A stretch of DNA of 64,000 bases from Saprospiraceae bacterium. Lineage in GTDB: Bacteria > Bacteroidota > Bacteroidia > Chitinophagales > Saprospiraceae. The notes under the pieces were generated by a model. The model was not told where the DNA came from. It worked only from the letters and a program-made list of their open reading frames with translations, and did no database searches. The stretch spans positions 1-64,000 of the forward strand of contig JAIYAV010000208.1 in assembly GCA_027488855.1 (NCBI GenBank), given 5' to 3'. Of this stretch, positions 59,290 through 64,000 are shown one piece after another. The stretch's first letter is position 1. Each line of letters begins with the position of its first letter. The translations under genes and the position numbers were made by a program.

Positions 59290-60381
59290 TCATCCTTCTA
59301 TCGAAACAACCTCACTCAGCGGCAAAGCCTGACAGGTCAAAATATAACCCGCTGCCACTTCCCCATCAGTCAGCGCACCCTGCTTTTGCATTTGAACACT
59401 TCCACTCGTGCAGTGCAGCTTGCAAGTACCACACAGGCCTCGCTTGCAAGAATGTGGCAAAGGGATTTGCTGGGCCAATGCCGCTTGTAAGATGGTTTCA
59501 GCATCACCTACTTCAAAATGGTAGACGCTCTTGTCGATTTGGGCGGTAACTTTTGCCTTTACTGCACTGCCTTGAGCGTTTTTAGCATCCAGCACAGAAG
59601 CTTGTTCCTGAGTTGGTTGTCGATTAAAAATCGCTTCATAACGCGTTTCGTAATCTTTGAATTCAGTGCCCATCCATTTGTCCCACCAAGTGAAGTACAG
59701 GGCATAGTTGCCGTCAAAGAACTGGTGGTGCATGTTGTGATGGGTGGAGGGCGTTTTGTATTTCAAGATGGGGATTTTGGTCCACCCTTTAGGATATACT
59801 TCGTATCCCAAATGCCCAACCACATTGTTGAGCATGTCATACAGTTGCCAGGCAATGATTACCCCAATGTGTAGAGGGAATATAAATGGCAACAAAAAGC
59901 CCATCGCATTTTCCACCAGCGCTTCAGATGGATGAAAAGAAAAAGAAGTGAGGGGCGAAGGGTCGGTACTTTCGTGGTGTACCCGGTGAAAGATAGGATA
60001 CAGTTTAGGGTGGTGCATGGCGCGGTGCGACCAGTAAAAAAAGGTGTCATTGAGGAAAAGCAGCAGGGCAAAACTCAGGGGCAGCCACCACCATCCGTAT
60101 TGATCGGGCTCAGAATACAAGCGGGTGTAACCCTGCGATTGCAAATACAACAGTGCAATGTCCATCCCCGCAAAGACGAGCAGGCTACTGCCCGAGTGCC
60201 ATAAGTCGTGCTTGAAATGATGGATAGTCGCCTGGGGCTGGGTTTGAATCCGAATGCGTTGAAATCGCTTCTTCCAGATCACCCAAAAAATGAGAAAAAG
60301 CGGCACACTGAATAAGAGGTAAAAAATGGCCTGCTCAAAAAATGCCTCGAAGAAATGTCCAATTAAATCCTGAAAACTCAT
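59290..60381 (-). CDS. fatty acid hydroxylase/sterol desaturase fused to a 2Fe-2S ferredoxin
   Basis: 363 residues. Residues 1-250 are a membrane di-iron enzyme with four or so helices and the histidine motifs H119-R-A-M-H123-H124, H132-R-V-H135-H136 and H214-H215-N-M-H218-H219 (plus other His between). Residues about 275-363 are a plant-type ferredoxin with C312, C317, C320 and C350 (S-C-K-R-G-L-C-G-T-C). Fusion lets the enzyme bring its own electron carrier. The substrate may be a fatty acid or carotenoid lipid. A perfect FNR-type box lies 90 bases upstream, next to a Crp/Fnr gene. Confidence 0.9.
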   Translation of the reverse strand: MSFQDLIGHFFEAFFEQAIFYLLFSVPLFLIFWVIWKKRFQRIRIQTQPQATIHHFKHDLWHSGSSLLVFAGMDIALLYLQSQGYTRLYSEPDQYGWWWLPLSFALLLFLNDTFFYWSHRAMHHPKLYPIFHRVHHESTDPSPLTSFSFHPSEALVENAMGFLLPFIFPLHIGVIIAWQLYDMLNNVVGHLGYEVYPKGWTKIPILKYKTPSTHHNMHHQFFDGNYALYFTWWDKWMGTEFKDYETRYEAIFNRQPTQEQASVLDAKNAQGSAVKAKVTAQIDKSVYHFEVGDAETILQAALAQQIPLPHSCKRGLCGTCKLHCTSGSVQMQKQGALTDGEVAAGYILTCQALPLSEVVSIEG

Positions 60382-60469
60382 GGTTGGTCGGGTTAAACGT
60401 TGTGAATGATTGACCCTGCAAAGTTCTGGATTGGTTGCTTGGATGTCTTTGAGCTATGTCAAAAAGCAA

Positions 60470-60485
60470 TTTGATCTAGATCAAA
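60470..60485. promoter_or_regulatory. FNR/CRP-type operator TTTGATCTAGATCAAA
   Basis: A perfect 16 bp palindrome containing TTGAT-N4-ATCAA, the FNR consensus. It is 90-105 bases from the hydroxylase ATG and about 50 bases beyond a near -7 element (leftward GAACTTTG, 60419-60426), which would put it near -62, a class I activator position. Confidence 0.7.
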
Positions 60486-60500
60486 AAAACGAACAATTGC

Positions 60501-61070
60501 TCACTGTTTACCCGATCGAATCCTGCTCAAAGTCTCCTGCGAAATGTTGAGGTAAGAGGCAATATGTCCCAGACTGATGCGGTTGGTGATATTGGGAAAT
60601 TGCCCGAGCAGCTTTTCATAACGTTGCCGGGCATTCAAGAACTGCAAGTCGCTGAGCCGATCTTCCATTTGAGGGACGTAGTAGGTTTCAAAAAGTTTGA
60701 TGTACCACAAAGCCAGGGCATGGTGCTGCTGCAACAAGCGCTTTAATACCGCGTAGTCGATGGCGTATACGCTGGAATCCTCCAGGAGTTGAATGCTCTC
60801 CAACGCCGGGGTTTGTTGGATCAAACTGGAGGTGTCGGCAATGATATCGGGTTCAAAAGAGAACCAAACATTGACCTCTTTTCCCTCCTCATCGGTATAA
60901 AAATACCTCACCGCCCCCTTGACCAAAAACCAAAGCTGATGACAGGTACGGCCTTGTTTCAGTAGGTAGTAATTTTTGGGGAACTCGTAAAACTGAAAAC
61001 TAGCCACTAACTCATCCTGGAGTTGTGGTGATAATGGATGGATTTTTTGGATGAATGACTTTAGTTCCAT
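60501..61070 (-). CDS. Crp/Fnr family transcriptional regulator
   Basis: 189 residues: cyclic-nucleotide-binding-like domain (residues about 20-115, Y-L-L-K-Q-G and V-K-G-A-V-R-Y) and a winged helix whose recognition helix reads I-S-Q-E-T-L-S-R-I-R. The E-x-x-S-R pattern matches FNR, which reads TTGAT. FNR-type iron-sulfur cysteines are absent (one Cys only), so oxygen sensing by a cluster is unlikely. The box at 60470 lies right behind its stop and before the hydroxylase gene, which is the probable target. Confidence 0.9.
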   Translation of the reverse strand: MELKSFIQKIHPLSPQLQDELVASFQFYEFPKNYYLLKQGRTCHQLWFLVKGAVRYFYTDEEGKEVNVWFSFEPDIIADTSSLIQQTPALESIQLLEDSSVYAIDYAVLKRLLQQHHALALWYIKLFETYYVPQMEDRLSDLQFLNARQRYEKLLGQFPNITNRISLGHIASYLNISQETLSRIRSGKQ

Positions 61071-61117
61071 AGGCTCAAAAATACACTTGTCAGTTGAATA
61101 CTAATTGCTCAATTCAT

Positions 61118-61257
61118 GTTCAAAAGTGAACGCACAACCTAGCCCTGCAAGGGCGTCATCTCTCAAGGAAGGGTGCAGCCCTTTTGGGTTCAAAAGTGAA
61201 CGCACACTCTAGCCCTGCAAGGGCGCCATCTCTCAAGGAAGGGCATAGCCCTTTCGG
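61118..61257 (+). repeat. 70 bp tandem direct repeat, two copies
   Basis: Copies at 61118-61187 and 61188-61257 begin GTTCAAAAGTGAACGCAC and contain AGCCCTGCAAGGGCG and CTCTCAAGGAAGGG. They differ at only a few bases. Each half has inverted-repeat character (AGCCCT..AGGGC). It stands 48 bases beyond the regulator's start, in the gap before lysR. Confidence 0.9.
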
Positions 61258-61295
61258 GTACCCCCCCCAGCAGTGCAAACATCATAATATCGCCC

Positions 61296-62213
61296 TCACA
61301 CCAGCGTCCCTTCCCCGATCCCCCCCACCACCGCGCGCACCAGCGGCGATCCATTTTTCCCCAGATAAACCAGTGCACTATCAATCGCCACCGAAACGAA
61401 AGGACTATCATCCAGGTGCACCAATTCCTTCACCACAATATTCGGCTCCCTACTCAGGTCATAAGCCGAAGAAATAAAGGCAATACCCCGGCCCACTTCC
61501 ACCAAACTGATCAGCAGTTCCAAAGAAGACACCTCCTGCACAATTTTGCCCATGCGGCTAAATCCCGCCAATTGGCACATTTTTTCAATCTCATCGTACA
61601 CCGGATGCAGGCTGCGGGTGATTTCCACCCAACGTTCATCGCGCAGGGATTCCAGACTGATGGAGGCTTCCAGAGCCCGTGGATGTTGTTGAGAAAGGAT
61701 GACGCGTAGGCTACCTTTGTTGATGACCTTGGCATTGAGTTCCGTGTAGTGCAGCGGGAGTAGCGTCAGGCCCAGGTCGATTTTTTCGGCCAATACGGCT
61801 TCCTGCACACTCTGAGGCGTGGGGAATTCCACCAGTTTGACCTCCACATTGGGAAAATCCCGATTGAGCACTTGCAGCAATTCCACGATGCGTTCGCGCA
61901 AGGCGGTTTTGTACACGCCCACATGTAGCACTTGCTGGTGCAGACCAATTTCGCGGGCTTGTTCGATGGCTTGTTGGCTGAGTTGCAGAATCTTTTGCGC
62001 AGCCTGGAAAAAGTGTTGCCCGGCTTCGCTGAGCTCTACTTTGCGCAGGTGCTGGCGACTGGCGCGGATAAAAAGCTCCACCCCAATCTCATTTTCCAAC
62101 AAAGCAATTTGTTGACTCAGCGCAGGTTGAGAAACATACAGCCGCTGGGCCGCTTTACTGAAATGCAGTTCCTCGGCCACGGCCACAAAATAGCGCAATT
62201 GACGTAGTTCCAT
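61296..62213 (-). CDS. LysR family transcriptional regulator
   Basis: 305 residues. N-terminal winged helix M-E-L-R-Q-L-R-Y-F-V-A-V-A-E-E-L-H-F-S-K-A-A-Q-R-L and S-Q-P-A-L-S-Q-Q-I (residues 1-60), then a periplasmic-binding-protein-like effector domain (V-G-V-Y-K-T onward). It is divergent from hpd, whose promoter region it shares, so it most likely regulates tyrosine breakdown or the hpd gene alone. A LysR-type dyad is at 62222-62236. Confidence 0.92.
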   Translation of the reverse strand: MELRQLRYFVAVAEELHFSKAAQRLYVSQPALSQQIALLENEIGVELFIRASRQHLRKVELSEAGQHFFQAAQKILQLSQQAIEQAREIGLHQQVLHVGVYKTALRERIVELLQVLNRDFPNVEVKLVEFPTPQSVQEAVLAEKIDLGLTLLPLHYTELNAKVINKGSLRVILSQQHPRALEASISLESLRDERWVEITRSLHPVYDEIEKMCQLAGFSRMGKIVQEVSSLELLISLVEVGRGIAFISSAYDLSREPNIVVKELVHLDDSPFVSVAIDSALVYLGKNGSPLVRAVVGGIGEGTLV

Positions 62214-62221
62214 GATTCAGT

Positions 62222-62246
62222 ATAAGTTTTGCTTATGACAAAATTA
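62222..62246 (-). promoter_or_regulatory. lysR promoter and LysR-type dyad
   Basis: Leftward -7 element TAATTTTG (62239-62246), then the dyad ATAAG-N5-CTTAT (62222-62236) in the lysR leader, 9 bases from the ATG at 62213. The position predicts autorepression. Confidence 0.6.
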
Positions 62247-62295
62247 GAAAATTGTATTGGTTTGAGTGAAGCTTTTGGAGAAACTTTGTGGGGAC

Positions 62296-62425
62296 GAAGT
62301 TGAAAAGTTGAAATGTTGAAGGGTTGAAAAGAAGTCCAAAAGTTTATAACTTCTTAGTACAAATGGTCTTTCATCCTTCCCAACATTTCAACTTTATTCT
62401 CTTCAACTCTTCAACATTTCAACTT
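62296..62425. repeat. inverted heptamer array E (GTTGAAA)
   Basis: Left arm 62296-62334 repeats GTTGAAA or TGTTGAA about four times; right arm 62380-62425 holds the complement (CAACTCTTCAACATTTCAACTT). It lies in the divergent promoter region between lysR and hpd and ends 7 bases before the hpd ATG. Confidence 0.75.
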
Positions 62426-62432
62426 AAATCAC

Positions 62433-63566
62433 ATGCCACTCATTCTCGAAAATCCCCAAACCGCCCTGAATAACGACCAAGATTTCCTGCCGCTGCTCGG
62501 CACCGACCACCTCGAATTTTACGTCGGGAATGCCAAACAATCTGCCCATTTTTATGAACACGCCTTTGGCTTTGAAATGATCGGCTACGCCGGGCCAGAA
62601 ACGGGCGTAAAGGATCGCGCCTCATACGTGTTGCAGCAAGGCAAAATCCGTCTGGTGCTTACGACCTCCTTGGTGCCCTCTTCCGAAATTTCGGAACACG
62701 TGCGCCGCCACGGCGATGGGGTCAAAGTAATGGCCTTGTGGGTGGAAGATGCCCGCCTTGCGTACGCAGAAACCCTGCGTCGAGGTGCTGAATCCGCTGC
62801 TGAGCCCAAAGTTTTGCAAGATGAAAATGGTGAAGTTGTCATTGCTTCCATCAAAACCTACGGCGATACCATCCACACCTTTGTAGAACGCAAAAACTAC
62901 CGTGGCGTATTCTTGCCCGGTTTTGTAGCGCGCAAAAGTGCTGCCTTCCGTGGCAGTGTTGGCTTGCAATACGTGGATCACTGCGTGGGCAACGTGGAGT
63001 TGGGTCAAATGAACCAGTGGGTAAACTTTTATGAAGAAGTGATGGGCTTCAAACTCCTACTCACCTTCGACGACAAGGACATCTCCACCGAATACTCCGC
63101 CCTGATGTCCAAGGTAGTCTCCAACGGCAACGGCTACATCAAATTCCCCATCAATGAACCAGCCGCTGGCCGCAAAAAATCACAGGTGGACGAATACCTC
63201 GACTTTTACGGTGGCCCGGGCGTACAACACATCGCCGTAGCCACCCACGACATCATCCAAACGGTAGGGGAATTGCGCAGTCGGGGCGTGGAATTCCTGG
63301 AAGTACCAGCCAGTTATTACGATGACTTGTTGGAACGGGTAGGTAAAATTGACGAAGACCTGCAACCCCTCAAAAACCTAAACATCCTGGTGGATCGCGA
63401 TGAGGAAGGTTACCTCCTGCAAATCTTCACCAAACCCGTAGAAGATCGCCCTACCTTGTTCTTTGAAATCATCCAACGCAAGGGAGCGGTTTCTTTTGGC
63501 AAAGGCAATTTCAAGGCGCTCTTTGAAGCCATTGAGCGGGAACAGGCGCGGAGAGGGAACCTGTAG
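62433..63566 (+). CDS. hpd: 4-hydroxyphenylpyruvate dioxygenase
   Basis: 377 residues. Two vicinal-oxygen-chelate domains; the iron ligands are H183 (Y-V-D-H-C-V-G-N), H266 (G-V-Q-H-I-A-V) and E345 (T-L-F-F-E-I-I-Q-R). It converts 4-hydroxyphenylpyruvate to homogentisate in tyrosine catabolism. The next pathway genes (hmgA, fahA) are not in the window. It is divergent from a lysR gene, and its upstream region holds heptamer array E. Confidence 0.96.
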   Translation: MPLILENPQTALNNDQDFLPLLGTDHLEFYVGNAKQSAHFYEHAFGFEMIGYAGPETGVKDRASYVLQQGKIRLVLTTSLVPSSEISEHVRRHGDGVKVMALWVEDARLAYAETLRRGAESAAEPKVLQDENGEVVIASIKTYGDTIHTFVERKNYRGVFLPGFVARKSAAFRGSVGLQYVDHCVGNVELGQMNQWVNFYEEVMGFKLLLTFDDKDISTEYSALMSKVVSNGNGYIKFPINEPAAGRKKSQVDEYLDFYGGPGVQHIAVATHDIIQTVGELRSRGVEFLEVPASYYDDLLERVGKIDEDLQPLKNLNILVDRDEEGYLLQIFTKPVEDRPTLFFEIIQRKGAVSFGKGNFKALFEAIEREQARRGNL

Positions 63567-63571
63567 TTTTG

Positions 63572-63634
63572 ACTTCGCTTCGGCTACGCTCAGTGACCAA
63601 ACTATTTTGTCCGTTCACTGAGCGGAGCCGAAGT
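63572..63634. repeat. hairpin repeat (CTTCGGCTxCGCTCAGTGA)
   Basis: CTTCGGCTACGCTCAGTGA (63578-63596) pairs with its complement at 63615-63634 at 19 of 20 positions, between the stops of the convergent hpd and the partial gene. It probably serves as terminator; a further GAAGCGGAGCCAAG follows. Confidence 0.75.
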
Positions 63635-63664
63635 GCCGGGCAAAATAGCCGAAGCGGAGCCAAG

Positions 63665-64000
63665 CTAAAACGCCTCAAGCTTCCATTCCTCAATGTTTTT
63701 ACTTTGGCTGGAAATGTTCACCCCGATACCAAAAACTGGCTTGCCTTTTTGCCAAAAAGCCTGGTAATAAGCTTTGCGCCGAATTTGAGTTAGTGCGGCT
63801 TCAGCGCTTTCATCCAGTTTGAACTCAAAAATGTAAATGTGAGTGGGCGTCTCCACCACGGCATCTACCCGCCCATCGCTGGTACAAACTTCACTTTGCA
63901 CTTTGAGGCCCATATAGGTAAACAAGAGGTGAATAGCGGCGTGGAAAAATTTCTCTGGGTATTGTTCGTGCAATTGATAGGGTATCGTTTTGAACATGGC
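63665..64000 (-). CDS. C-terminal part of a PD-(D/E)XK nuclease-like protein (DUF1703/AAA-ATPase-like), partial
   Basis: The gene runs off the right end; about 111 codons are visible. The C-terminal domain has the restriction-endonuclease-like core: S-D-G-R-V-D-A-V-V-E-T with Asp, then Y-I-F-E-F-K-L-D with the E-x-K pair, and Q-I-R-R-K-A-Y-Y near the end. This tail is typical of Bacteroidota proteins with an N-terminal AAA-like ATPase domain and a PD-(D/E)XK tail. The M at 63997 is probably internal. The role is unknown. Confidence 0.8.
   Translation of the reverse strand, partial: AMFKTIPYQLHEQYPEKFFHAAIHLLFTYMGLKVQSEVCTSDGRVDAVVETPTHIYIFEFKLDESAEAALTQIRRKAYYQAFWQKGKPVFGIGVNISSQSKNIEEWKLEAF

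Noticed and set aside
61184-61477. 97-codon proline-rich ORF
   Set aside because: It overlaps the 70 bp repeat and the end of lysR in another frame; the proline-rich product reflects C-rich repeat DNA.
1-64000. tRNA, rRNA or riboswitch genes
   Set aside because: I read the gaps for cloverleaf ends, CCA tails and common riboswitch cores and saw none; a covariance-model scan would be decisive.

Overview
The window looks like a chromosomal segment of a gliding or filamentous Bacteroidota bacterium, most likely of the Saprospiria (a Haliscomenobacter/Saprospiraceae-like organism; this placement is inference). Reasons: many promoters carry the Bacteroidota -7 element TAnnTTTG, Shine-Dalgarno sites are absent, there is a PorP/SprF protein next to a giant type IX secretion adhesin with a type-B (CHU_C) sorting domain, and most families present (CarboxypepD_reg-like proteins, STM3941 family, chagasin, alpha-2-macroglobulin, DUF885) are typical of that phylum. 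I see no rRNA, tRNA or CRISPR array.

Layout. 0-3 kb: a leftward cluster of an Lgt-like membrane enzyme, a tetraether-synthase-like radical SAM protein and two duplicated small membrane proteins. 3-8 kb: a PD-(D/E)XK-like protein, a glutamine-synthetase-like ligase, a kinase-like protein with a HAD phosphatase, and a flavin reductase. 8-13 kb: small exported proteins, two GNAT acetyltransferases, an SH3-type protein, a thioredoxin/TPR protein and an AraC regulator. 13-17 kb: a TetR repressor with an operator shared with an IorAB-type molybdenum hydroxylase operon, then msrA. 17-20.6 kb: a graveyard of toxin-antitoxin-like and XisH/XisI genes with several truncated copies. 20.7-29 kb: a protease/inhibitor locus (alpha-2-macroglobulin, chagasin, papain). 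29-36 kb: nucleoside permease, membrane-bound Ppx/GppA-like protein, hybrid histidine kinase, TrkA-type RCK protein, aspartase. 36-46 kb: adhesin plus PorP/SprF and a large helical envelope protein. 46.6-52.5 kb: the L-arabinose operon araB-araD-araA-transporter. 52.6-59 kb: queE, DUF885 lipoprotein, a zinc-ribbon/CarboxypepD protein, a mercaptopyruvate sulfurtransferase, small hypotheticals and an orphan XisI. 59-64 kb: a fatty acid hydroxylase-ferredoxin fusion with a Crp/Fnr regulator, a LysR regulator divergent from hpd, and a partial PD-(D/E)XK gene.

The most unusual feature is non-coding. At least four junctions hold inverted pairs of heptanucleotide arrays, each with its own heptamer, but nearly all containing TGA in the orientation read by the incoming gene. 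They fill the gap between convergent stop codons exactly, sometimes supply the stop codon and the last codons, and one related array with TGA converted to CGA sits in frame inside queE. Three further repeat families occur more than once: MITE-like inverted repeats ending in AGGAACGG, doublets of CCCCGAAAGT hairpins, and long nested palindromes.

Regulatory logic visible in the sequence: a TetR operator duplicated in front of tetR and its oxidoreductase operon; a perfect palindrome between the -33 and -7 elements of the arabinose promoter; a perfect FNR-type box (TTGAT-N4-ATCAA) upstream of the hydroxylase-ferredoxin gene and next to a regulator with the matching E-x-x-S-R helix; and a LysR-type dyad at the lysR start.
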